Made by a program: the position numbers and the translations under genes. Positions 32,575 through 42,500 of a DNA stretch of 64,000 nucleotides are shown in pieces (the first letter of the stretch is position 1; every line of letters begins with the position of its first letter). Under the pieces are notes generated by a model, which saw only the letters and a list, made by a program, of their open reading frames with translations, did no database searches and was not told where the DNA came from. The DNA comes from Agrypnia vestita (lineage: Eukaryota > Arthropoda > Insecta > Trichoptera > Phryganeidae): NCBI GenBank assembly GCA_016648135.1, contig JADDOH010010095.1:38122-102121 (forward strand), read 5' to 3'.

Positions 32575-34332
32575 ATTTTGATTATATTTAATAACCTTAT
32601 TGGATCTGCAATTGGATGATACTAAATAGATTGAGACAGATGAGAGATTTATCCAGAACTTTCGCTGATAGCAGAGATATATTGACGTCATACAACAAGA
32701 ATTACGCGGGACGCGTCGCAGTCCCCTAAGAATCGAAAACTTTGAATATATATAATATTTTTTCACCACAACCCGTAAAACAAAAATTGCCTTGATTTAT
32801 ATTTGGCGTTAAACTTTTATTTTACAAGAAAAGAGTTTTAAAAGAATATTAAGGATTTGTTTCTTTTAATGCATTTCGAAATTTTTGTGCAAAAAACCTT
32901 TCGCAATTTTAACCAATTCCATTTTAAATGTAAATTGGAAAATACAGAATTTTCGATTTAAAGGTGAAAAGTGATATTTTTCGATTTGCATTCTAAAAAT
33001 GAAACCTCAAATAAAGCAGAGTATTTTGTTATATACTCCCATGCTATTTTCCCGAAACGGAAGTAAGACGGTGTGATCAGAAAGTAATAGATTTTGCGAC
33101 TCAAACTTGAAATTTTTTGTGCTATGAAAAGCTAATATTACTTTTTTATGTAGTGTAGTGTTTAACTTTAATTAAAACCTAGAACTATCATACTTGGTTC
33201 TTCCCAAAAGAAATTTTCAGATAAGTTTTCTTCAAACTATTTAATTTTCCGTGTTAAATGTTATTTTCAGTATACTTTTATCTGATAAAGAACCTTTTAC
33301 GTACTATTAATAACAAATATTGAAGGTTTTCCAACACATCCTACTTCAATCCCAACATATCCCAATATCTATAATGTGAAAGAATAAGTATTTATTTTAT
33401 TTTTTCTGAAAAACACAAACAGGAATATTCAAAATGTTGTTTAATTCATTTTGTGCGGTACCTTTCTTTTTGAGAGATCATATTAAAATTTCATTCTAAT
33501 AAAATAAAGGGATCCCTTTCAGGTATTCTAGAAAACAATTTTTTTCTTAAGTAGAGAGATTTTGAGAAGACCCACAGGCAATCAGGTTTTTTATCCACGA
33601 TATATATTTATTAAAATTATACAATTTAAAATTTCTAAAAATAAATAAAATTTACTGTTAAAAAACATATATCTCTAGGCAATCTTTTTTTTCGCTAAAC
33701 GTGAAAATTTAATACCAAAAAAAAAACAAAATAGAAATATTCGCGTACTTCTATTGAAAACCTGTAACTATTCATATCAGTGACTCAAGCGATCAAAGGA
33801 AAAAGAGAAATATTTATTATTAAGAGGAAAAAGGTTATATTTCTTTAAAATTTATGAGGTTATATAAATCGTACTTCTTGCCAGAAAAGTAAAGAGTAGA
33901 GACCAACTTTCTGTGGAATTAATGTGTTATTCATCGATAAGGAGACCCTTCTATTGGACCTTTGCAAAACATTAAATTTATTGGTGATGTAGGGTCATAT
34001 TTAGACTTCAAATATTCATTAATTCATTCATTTCAGTCCCCTCTCCCGATTTGGGTCGGGGTTCCAAAATCTGTACATTTTCTAGCAGTAATATTTTACA
34101 AGCCTGAAGTATCTTGTTGGGGCTAATACTACTTCTCTCCCAAATGTACACCGATTGCCATTCAATTAAGGGAATATTGTAATACTAGGAGTTAAGAATG
34201 TATATGAGGCGAGTATTGAATGCAACAGGAATAGACGGCGTTTGTTAAAACTTCGCCGTGATCAAAAGAACCAAACATTGAAGGACGGTCTTGTTAAAAA
34301 TTTCAACAACTGCTTATGTGAGGAGATATATA
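32575..34332. other. AT-rich non-coding stretch
   Basis: No gene is visible. A patch at 34035-34065 (CCCGATTTGGGTCGGGG) forms a small GC hairpin and may be a repeat end. Confidence 0.5.
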
Positions 34333-34334
34333 TA

Positions 34335-35548
34335 CAGTCGTCATTCTCAATGACGAAACTTTCTATAGAAAAAAAACTCTCTATAACGTAAAAATGAACC
34401 CGACTTGTTTGGTTTTCTATGAGAACCCATGTATTAATAAAATGGCTCACTCTCTATAACGAAAAAATTGGTGAACAAATTCACGTCAAAAAAGGAACAT
34501 CTAGAAAGTCCGTTTCTTGGAATTTTCTTGCCGCCAGATGCGCGAAATACTTACAAGAGGCAAGCGATATCGACAGGAATATCATCCACGGCTTGCTGGA
34601 GAAGATTTGGCTGGAGTTGACCACAAGGTAATCTCCTAATGCTATCTTGAATGAAGATGAGACCGGATTTTTTGTAACAGGATACCAAACAAGACTCTCA
34701 AATTTAAAAACGAGTAATTCGCGGATGATCAACACTTGAAAGAGCGCATTACGAACAGAAAAAGAGAACTAATGGCTATCGGAAAGTCAAAAAATCCACA
34801 CAGTTTAAGAAATTCAACTAACCGGTCACCTACAGAGTCAAAAAGTCCGCAAAGATGACTGTTTTACCGCTAACGGACCAAAGTGTTATCAAAAACTTGA
34901 TAAAAACGCAATGTTTCTTCTAGGCAAAGTCTGAGAAGAGGTGATAATACCAACTATCCACCATTATTTTGCCACACTGGATTAAAATTTAACTGCTGCA
35001 CAAAACTAGACTGAATCGCCACAAGTTCTGACTCTAAGTGAGTGGATGCAGCAGTTAAATACATCAATCACCTTTACCCTAGAAGAGCTGGAGGGCTTCG
35101 ATGCAGTCGATGAGGGTTTGGCCACAGCAGTTAAGATGACTGATGAGGAAATCTTGAAAATTATTAAGGGAGAACAGAATCAAGAAGACGAGGAGAAAAA
35201 ACAGCATCAACCAAGCTTTAAATACGGCCAAAGTAATTGATTTTTTAATTCACAAAGATAACCCTAGGTCAATTGAAGAAGTTCCAAGATTAAAAGATTA
35301 GATAGATACGCAGTATTTTGGAATATCAGAGGATTGTAAAAGAAATTGATTAACTTATAAAAGTTTTAATTTATATAAGTTTAATTAGCTAACTAGTGTA
35401 ATACAATAGTGTTAATAGAAAAAAATATATAAATGATTTTCTTACATGGATACAAGTTAATTTTGTTCTTCACTGTTTATAACGAAAACTCTATATGACG
35501 AAATAAATTCCTCAGTCCCTTGGATTTCATTATAGAGAGTTACGACTG
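34335..35548 (+). mobile_element. pogo/Tigger-like DNA transposon, deleted and inactive
   Basis: Both ends are visible. CAGTCGT at 34335 and its inverse ACGACTG at 35542-35548 are each bounded by TA (34333-34334, 35549-35550), the Tc1/mariner/pogo target duplication. Inner end sequence is rich in CTCTATAACG-type repeats, as in other pogo ends. Inside, frames encode KKGTSRKSVS and SDIDRNIIHGLLEKIW, then ILNEDETGFF with the first catalytic Asp near 34656. A C-terminal segment follows: EWMQQLNTSITFTLEELEGF, MTDEEILKIIKGEQNQEDEE and KVIDFLIHKDNP. This matches Tigger/jerky-type transposase tails. At 1.2 kb it is about half the length of an intact element. Stops interrupt every frame. Confidence 0.85.
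34419..35345 (+). pseudogene. Tigger-type transposase pseudogene
   Basis: This is the coding remnant inside the element above. The open part 34419-34631 covers a DNA-binding/linker region. NEDETGF (about 34650-34670) gives the first D of the DDE/DDD triad. The middle of the catalytic domain is largely deleted or frameshifted. An open segment at 35046-35240 and its continuation in another frame to about 35345 supply the acidic and hydrophobic C-terminal tail. It cannot make a working transposase. Confidence 0.75.
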
Positions 35549-35550
35549 TA

Positions 35551-37484
35551 TATACATATAACAATGGTGAGAAAAGCTTGGCAAAAGTCAAAAAAATAAG
35601 ATTGGTGTAACAGGACGGATGAGTAAGGTGTTACAGCATCTGCCTACCTCCGCGGAAAAAACGGCTTGGTAGTTAGTTAGTTATATTCTTAAAGTCATCT
35701 TAATGCCACGTCACTCCAGTAAAATTATTAATCGATTCGCTAAAATATCTCCCCTGCTGTAGAAATAAAGTAAAAAAAGTATTTTCGCATATCTGGTCTC
35801 AATTACCTCAACCAATCACACACACATTTAAATAACGCTTTACGAAAACTAGTAGATCTAAATAATAGTTAAAAAAATTATTAGTTTTAAATTTAATGGA
35901 AAATAAACATGAATAATGGAAACAAACTAAATACAAAAACAATAAATAATTTCTTCAAAAAAGAAATTTTTTATTATATTATTATATCTTTATTATAATA
36001 TACCTACATATATTATATTAAATTTATATTATAATAACAATAATCTTCAGAAAGCTATTATAAAAAAGAATTTTTAAAACCTGATAATATCCCAACATTT
36101 TCTTTGTTCATAGATTGTTTCTATTTATATTAAAGCGGGCTTACAGTAATGAAATATGAAGTTGGCTTCACGTGTAGGAAATACACGATGGACTGCAGAT
36201 TTAGGACTAAGCCTTAAAACCACTAGGTAATAAGTTAGGATCGAGGACATAGGAATTTATTGTTTCCATGCTAAACAGCAAATTACAGGCGTCCTTAAGT
36301 ACTTATTTATAAATATACAGTATATTTAGTTATACCTACATTTGTATTAAGACTGTCTTGTATTTTTTTGTTTATTTAAATGCGTTGAAATATTGTTTTA
36401 AAAACTACTTTTATTTGTTTGTAAGCTGAATATACAAACCTGCAACAAGCGTCCAGAAATAGGTTTTTTACCACAGAACAGGTATTTTTATGTACCTAGC
36501 GAGGTAAGTAAAGATAAAGGCCTGCATACAAAAAATTGTATATTGTATCTTATTCATAAACTCTGCAAATATTCTTAACATTAATTATGTTTTGATACAA
36601 GCTGTTATAAAAGTTATTGAGCTAATAAACGCCGATTTATCGGCTCTGAAACTGAAGTATTATAATATAGACACGTTATTCCCATACTATCCGGATTTCA
36701 TATGTAGCAAATATTGCGTTGAAAGAGACAACAAATCACGGCACACAAACGCTCTGCATGTAGACAGAAAAATCAGGTAATTTGAAGTCACGGTGACTAA
36801 AATAACATGCCCGTTCTTACAATAGCGTACGATACTCTGTTCCTTTTTCCACGTGGCGTCGCGCCTGATCACAACGAAGGTCCGTTCGATAACGAATGCA
36901 AGTAAGGCAATTACCTTACTTTTGAGATGCCAAGATTTCACGCTTGTGACGTATCTACAGTTATTATATCATTGTATTTAATGATTCTAACCTATAAGAT
37001 GTAAATAAAATGTGATACATTATAGTAGTGATAATTAAAAACGCATCGAAGGTAATATGTATCATAAATTATTTTCGTTACATTAAAAAGTATTTAGAAA
37101 GATTAATTCTGTTTCGTCAAAGCTTTTATAGTTATGTATCACTTCAATAATATATATGTTAAATAATAATCAGACTATCAGATAATTTATTAAACTGCAT
37201 TTTCGTAAAAAAATTAACCTTCCTTATACCGCGTCACAATATTAATTCCTTAGTTCTACAACAGTATGTAAAATAAAATAAAAACTATCATTGCGAATTG
37301 ATGAATATGTTTTACTCAAAATGTGTGTTTTCACTACTTCTTTAATTTTATGATACTCTGCTCCTTGTTAAGGAGGGTTAAGACGCGCTTTTTGCCCTAC
37401 CATCGAAAACGCTTATTCCCTGAATTTTCTTCTTTATTGTCTTCTGGTAATGTCTAATCGGTTCTATACCCCATCCTGCAGCTA
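35551..37484. other. AT-rich non-coding stretch
   Basis: No gene is visible. An AT-only foldback-like patch lies at 35965-36050. A 62-codon open frame near 36592-36780 has no recognisable motif. A CG-containing patch lies at 36845-36910. Confidence 0.5.
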
Positions 37485-37690
37485 AACCCGAGAAAAATCA
37501 CGGGACGTAATAATAATAAAATATAACGACCCTTGCGTTTAACACGAGCCACACGCTGATTGACGTCTCACACTCGGGCGCCCAGACTTCATTAGCTACT
37601 CATCAATGTGTTTGTTGTAATTCCAGCCTAATTCAAGCAAGTTACGGACAGACAGACATTCGGAATTAGAATAGTTGATCTTGTTATATT
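37485..37690 (+). repeat. Dispersed repeat family R3, copy 1
   Basis: Shared with 61765-61905: GAAAAATCACGnG, AATAATAATAA, ATAACG-CCCTTnCGT, ACGAGCC-CACGCTGATTG, CTCACAC, then ATTCCAG and ACnGACAGACA-CGnAATTA. This copy holds about 65 bp more in the middle. It starts with a small hairpin (CCCG...CGGG). Confidence 0.65.
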
Positions 37691-37773
37691 TCGTTTTGGG
37701 TTTATGCAAATAAAGTCAGTCTGTCTGATGAATGTGAGTGACAGACGGCACGGAAGAACGAGAGAGCGAATGG

Positions 37774-37779
37774 TATAAA
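37774..37779 (+). promoter_or_regulatory. TATAAA in a GC-richer patch
   Basis: GGTATAAAGCGATAGGCGCC lies within a GC-rich 37735-37830 patch. The same GGTATAAAGC occurs at 40537. It is a weak promoter candidate and no transcript can be inferred. Confidence 0.2.
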
Positions 37780-37944
37780 GCGATAGGCGCCATTTTGCGG
37801 GCTCTATTATTCCGTAGCCACCGCGATGTGAACAGCACTCCTATTGTATTAGAAGCGAACTATTCTCACCTGTAATAATTGTGAACCAATAAATATCTGG
37901 AAGCCGCGATAACAAGTTTCATTGGATATAATTAATAAAAAAAC

Positions 37945-38263
37945 TAACCCATAAAAACCAAGTTTTTATTATACTCCCTCTCTCATTGAATCAGGTTTCG
38001 TGTCTACTGCACGCGTCGGGTCATTCCTCATTTGTATTGATTCCAATTTGAAAAAACCATTAAAATTTCGAAAAATCCAAAATTATACTATAATTGTTAA
38101 TTAATTTTAAATTAAAATTTGTTGGATCATTTTTATCGTCGCCATGAGTCTGCCTGCAAAGTTTCGGCTCGATTGTATCACGGGAAAAGGGTTAAAAATC
38201 GTTCCAAAGTTTTTCCTGCAGACAACAAACCGCAGACGCCACGAGTTAAAAGAAAGGGAATAA
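37945..38263 (+). repeat. Dispersed repeat family R1, copy 3
   Basis: It starts CTAACCCATAAAAACC and ends ACGAGTTAAAAGAAAGGGAA, with the family's central TCGTCGCCATGAGTCTGC block. ATACTCCCTCTCT (37971) and AGAAAGGGAATA (38251) are the inverted ends. Confidence 0.7.
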
Positions 38264-38866
38264 TAAATTTAATTTTTTTGAAGAAGTTTCATTGGAATCC
38301 GAACATCACGGTTCTTCTCCACGCACGCGGGAAAGAACGTTACAGTTTTCTACGGTAATTCATACGTAACACCACTAATGCATTTATGACATCGATCACG
38401 TTATGTGTAACATGGATCGCCAGATTGGACCTTTTTTGAAGTAACAACCGCGTATGTATAGGCACACACCTTAAAAGAACTTCCATCCCGAAATAGCCGA
38501 CCATGTTTTGCCTAGTTAAGAGTCAGAGCACGTCCCGCATCCCCACACACCGGGCTGACTTTATGTGCTAAATTCCGAGTAGGTAAGTATATTACGGCCT
38601 CATTGCTGTATTACATTTAAATAAATCTGTAATCATATTCCCCTTTTTCTTAATACTAATTTCCTGAATAAAACACTATTGACCATTAAAATATTTTGCT
38701 ATATCATCATTTTTAAATATAGCGTGGAAACTTTTATGTATGAGATGTTTAGGCCTACCACTTCTTTATGCGAATAAAAATTTATAATACCATTTTTGGC
38801 GGTAAATCAGAAAGTTAGTAAAATTTAGAATATTTCAGATATATAGTAAAATTGTACATCTTGTTT
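38264..38866. other. Non-coding stretch
   Basis: No gene is seen. A CG-containing patch at 38400-38570 is unassigned. Confidence 0.45.
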
Positions 38867-38940
38867 GAATAAACGGTTTATTTAAATTCAAATGATATAG
38901 ATATATTTATATCATTTGCATTTAAAAAAACCGTGTATTC
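38867..38940. repeat. 74-bp near-perfect palindrome
   Basis: The arms 38867-38903 and 38904-38940 are inverse copies with five mismatches and no spacer. The outer ends read GAATAAACGGTTT and AAACCGTGTATTC. It resembles a minimal foldback element; no flanking duplication is clear. Confidence 0.8.
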
Positions 38941-39499
38941 ATCTGTAAATAATATAAAATAAATAATATCATACATAGAACTTTTACACAGCTATATTAT
39001 CTAGACAATTAGTAGGGGTTTATTGTCTGCACACGCAGATAGTAAGAGGAGATTCAGAAGCATATAAAAATCGCTACTATTTTCGCCTCCAAAATCAAAT
39101 AAAATCCCGACTACCATCCAGAAATAGTCGTGGTTGCTGGGCCTCGTAGTTGAGTATCCCCTTGCCTTCCATTCATATCTCCAACAGCGATGCGTCCACC
39201 TGTGTGAGAACAAGCCAATTACAGAGGTTTTTTATTAAGGCAGAGGGCGAAGCTATGATTTTTTTTCAAGTGAGTAAGTTGTTGCAAGTCAACATACTCA
39301 TCGGTCACACTACAGCACTGTGTCTGATGGCACACCGGGATGAGACGATCAGAATACAGCAGAGTGTTGCATGCCAATTGGGAAAAGAGTTAAGAATATC
39401 GGAATTAAAGGAATTACTGTGTGTGGGAACAGGGGTATGAGGAATGTATTAAGAGTTAAGAAAAAGGAGAGAAGATTTGAATCGGAATTCCTTCTCCTT
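38941..39499. other. Unassigned, moderately GC-rich
   Basis: The interval holds open frames on both strands (39001-39213 minus, 39150-39440 plus) with no recognised motif. Because a LINE relic follows directly, the plus-strand frame may be a further decayed part of it. Confidence 0.4.
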
Positions 39500-39800
39500 T
39501 ACCATCAGACTCACATATTATGCATCTGAGACATGAATACTGGCCGAGGAACGAGCGAGCACTGGACTTTTTTGATAAGAAAATTTTGAAGAGTACCTTT
39601 GGACTGATTCTAGAATCCTGATAATGACTTAATAACAAACACCGAAGTTCCTGCCAAATACAACACCAACAGAGCAAAGAAGCTCAGCAAGGCTTACCAA
39701 AACTAAGATCGAGTGACAACGTATCCAAAGACATATCTGCCTTGGAGATCCAGAATTGGAGATAGCTGGCGCAAGACCGAGATTAGTGGGGGGAATAATT
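39500..39800 (+). pseudogene. Decayed LINE ORF2 C-terminal fragment
   Basis: TYYASET-ILAEER, then ALDFFDKKILKSTFGLILES in a neighbouring frame, matches the family pattern YGSETWTLxxxxxxxLxxFExKxLRxIxGxxxE. Less certain downstream remnants run to about 39800. At least one frameshift and several stops are present. Confidence 0.6.
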
Positions 39801-40200
39801 AAATAATGTTTCACTTTACCGTAATAAGAAAAAGTGTATCAAAAAATTTATTTAAAAAAAACTGAAAAATTATCTTTCAAAAACTCATTTCCATTTCCGC
39901 AAATAATTTTAAATATTAGTGTAGGATTAAACAGTTTTTATATGAGGTGAAATTGTTACATTATTCATTTGAAAATGACGCTAGGTATATAAATTGTTCA
40001 TTTAGATACATTGTATGTAATAGGCGGATTTTGACATGTTAGATATAATCATATTATTTTATTTATCTTCGAGCCCCGTCCAGCCAACCGCTGTAAATAT
40101 ATTGTGATCCAGTTTTATTTAGATAGACAATGAATGAATGAGTCTAATGACGTGAAAATTGCCAATATCGCAAAAATGATATTAGATATGTTCTATGGCT

Positions 40201-40660
40201 GGTGAAAAAAAATAAAAGCCTCCCTCCCTATTTGAAAAAAATGTGTGCAAAGGTCACCGGGCAATCGCGCGACAAGCGAAAGAAGACAAATTATCAGGAG
40301 CACAGAAATAGAAGGGGAAAAATTCAACACTTTAGTACTGCGGAAACAGCGCTGTGCTATTCACAACGACGGAGCGAGACGGCCAGACGCAATCGTCGCG
40401 CGAAAGAGAGGGTCGGACGTAACTCGGTGCGCGTGGGAGGCGCTGCATCGATCGACAACAGCCTGCCAGTGCGAGGGTAGTTTCCCGATCGGGCGAGGGT
40501 GGGGGAGGAGGCGGAGTAACGTTCGAATATAGAAGTGGTATAAAGCTGTTTCGGGAGGCGCCGGGGAGCGGGGTTGGGTCGCCCCCCGGAGCCGATGGCC
40601 CTTCGGATGCCATCGGTTCGGTCGAGAGCCTACTACGGAGAGTAGGCAACGGTAACATTA
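40201..40660 (+). promoter_or_regulatory. GC-rich candidate promoter and 5' exon
   Basis: This is the most GC- and CpG-rich block of the window. GGTATAAAGC (TATAAA at 40539-40544) would place a start near 40565-40575, inside GGCGCCGGGGAGCGG. Downstream come two consecutive perfect stem-loops (CCGATGGC/GCCATCGG at 40592/40609; GCCTACT/AGTAGGC at 40628/40641). Then comes CAACG|GTAACA, a possible splice donor at 40652. Sequence drops to AT-rich immediately after. No long conserved open frame is evident, so a non-coding first exon or 5' UTR of a gene lying outside the window is the best guess. A GC-rich repeat cannot be excluded. Confidence 0.4.
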
Positions 40661-41055
40661 TTTTTGTAAACAAATGATTATTTTTAGTATTGACGGAAAT
40701 ACTTTTTTATTTATATATATAATAATTTATAATATAATGATTCAAATATATTGCTACTAAATAAAACCTATTAGGGATGTTACGAATATAAATGTTTGTA
40801 ATTTTCTATATTGGCTATCTTCCGTTAAAACCAATTTTTTTTACGAAAACGGCTTGTCTGATTGGTGGAAAGCGCCAAAATCGATGCTTTAAACTAAAGA
40901 TTATTATAAACCAAGTTGATGCAACCGGCCTTTAGTTGACAATACGTATATTAACAGCACAGAACTGAGAAGATATACATTATTAAAATGAAAGAAGAAC
41001 GTTCAAATCTTCAAATCTAGAAAAATGTTTTTTTATTTTTGTTAACGTTGCAGGA
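40661..41055. other. AT-rich non-coding stretch
   Basis: Nothing gene-like is seen. Confidence 0.45.
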
Positions 41056-41146
41056 TATATGTGTATATACATATATATATATATAGTATATATATATATA
41101 TATTATATATATATATTATAATATATATGTATATACATATACATAC
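41056..41146. repeat. (TA)n microsatellite
   Basis: Interrupted TA/TATATATG repeats occur, with foldback potential. They are immediately upstream of SINE S1 copy 3. Confidence 0.9.
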
Positions 41147-41151
41147 GAGTA

Positions 41152-41315
41152 GTGTTGGTTTGTGGTTAGGACACTGGGGTAGTGATCAAAGGTTGAGGGT
41201 TCGAACCTCACTTCAGACTAGAAGTTAGTCTGTTTCATAGCACAAGCGTTTAGTTGTTTGAAAATAGTAAGAATATTGATGGACACGTATTCCCGTGTTC
41301 CACATCTCTAGTTTT

Positions 41316-41336
<21 letters not shown>
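41152..41336 (+). mobile_element. SINE family S1, copy 3 (most complete)
   Basis: The tRNA-like head has GTGGTTAGGACACTGGGGT as A-box region and GGTTCGAACCTC as B box (41208-41219). The body AGTTAGTCTGTTTCATAGC, CAAGCGTTTAGTTGTTTGA, ATAGTAAGAATATTGATGG and CGTGTTCCACATCTCTAG follows. It ends in an (A)n run at 41316-41332 passing into (TA)n. The tail joins the head of the 41.35-kb minisatellite element. Confidence 0.8.
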
Positions 41337-41353
<17 letters not shown>

Positions 41354-41354
<1 letters not shown>

Positions 41355-42500
41355 TTCAGCCCGCTTATGTTTGTGATCGCAAAACTCGAAAAATAGTCGG
41401 CCGATTGAGTGAAAATTTTGACACAACGTTGCATTCGAATACGATATTTAAATATTAAACGATGTCGGTCTGTCTGTCTGTCTGGTCTCTATACAAATAT
41501 ACATCGATTGTCTGATCTGACCCAAATTTGGTATGCTTATTCTTTAGGACCCGGCGAGTAACTTAGATTTCATTTCCTTTCTTCGTCTTCACCCCTCCCG
41601 CTCCCCCTGACATATTTTCTATGCATATCTTTACCATTTGACTGAACTGACCCAAATTTTGCATCCTTATTCGTTAGGACCCTACCATAGGCGACATTTT
41701 ACCCCTCCCCCTTTACCACTCCTCTTTAACCCACTCCCTCCCCCTGACTTATTAACTTTTAAAATCTACCCCGTTTGACTTATCTGACCCAAAATTTGCT
41801 TACTTATTCTTTAGGACCCAGCGGCTAACATAGACAACATTTCTCCCCCCCCTCCCCGCGATATATTTTCCATGCAAATCTGTTTGACCGATTTTACTCA
41901 AAATTTGCATACTTATTCTTTAGGATCCGGTGGGTAACAGGGCGACATTTCCTACTCCTCTTTAACCCACCCCCTCCTCCCTATATATTTTTTTGTACAA
42001 TTCTACACCGATTGACTGATTTGACCCAAATTTGGAAATGACTCATTCTTTTGGACACGGCGGGTAAAATAGGTCAACTTTACTCTCTCCATCTTAATCC
42101 CCCCCCCTCCTCCTGATACTTTTTTTGTACAAATCTACACCGTTTGGCCAATCTTACCCAAATTTTGAAAAAATATCTTTAGGACCTGGCGGGTAACAGA
42201 GTCAACGTTTCTTCCTCCCTCTTTACCGCCCCCCTTCTCCCGGAATATGCTCTCTATACAAATCTACACCATTTGACCGATCTAACTCAAATTTTACATA
42301 CTTATTCTTTTGGACCCGGTGGGTTACACAGACAAAATTTCCCCCCTGGACACCCCTTCCATTCCAGCTTTAATTAAATGGAAACATTGTTTTTATTAGA
42401 CACTTTGCAAAACAGTGGAATCCTGGTGTACCCCCACAAACTTATTTTTTTCTTAATCGTAAACCCGGGCAACGCCGGGTACGAACAGCTTGTATAAAAT
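41354..42500 (+). mobile_element. DINE-1/HINE-like element: (GTCT)n, seven M1 units, terminal hairpin (copy 3, longest)
   Basis: The head is TTCAGCCCGCTTATGTTTGTG..., with (GTCT)n at 41463-41489. About seven ~110-130-bp units follow, starting near 41492, 41619, 41759, 41869, 41995, 42127 and 42254. Each has AATCTACACCGTTTGACC, TGACCCAAATTT, CATACTTATTCTTTAGGACC, CGGCGGGTAACATAG and a pyrimidine-rich CCCCCTCCCCC segment ending TGATATATTTT. After the array, TTAAATGGAAACATTGTTTT leads to the hairpin ACCCGG-GCAACG-CCGGGT (about 42464-42481), then ACGAACAGCTTG. A GC-rich hairpin shortly before a CTnG-type terminus is Helitron/Helentron-like. No coding frame is present. Class assignment is by architecture. 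Confidence 0.68.

Noticed and set aside
33060..33110. mariner-like GTGTGATCAGAAAGTAATAG
   Set aside because: Only a short resemblance, with no second end or transposase remnant.
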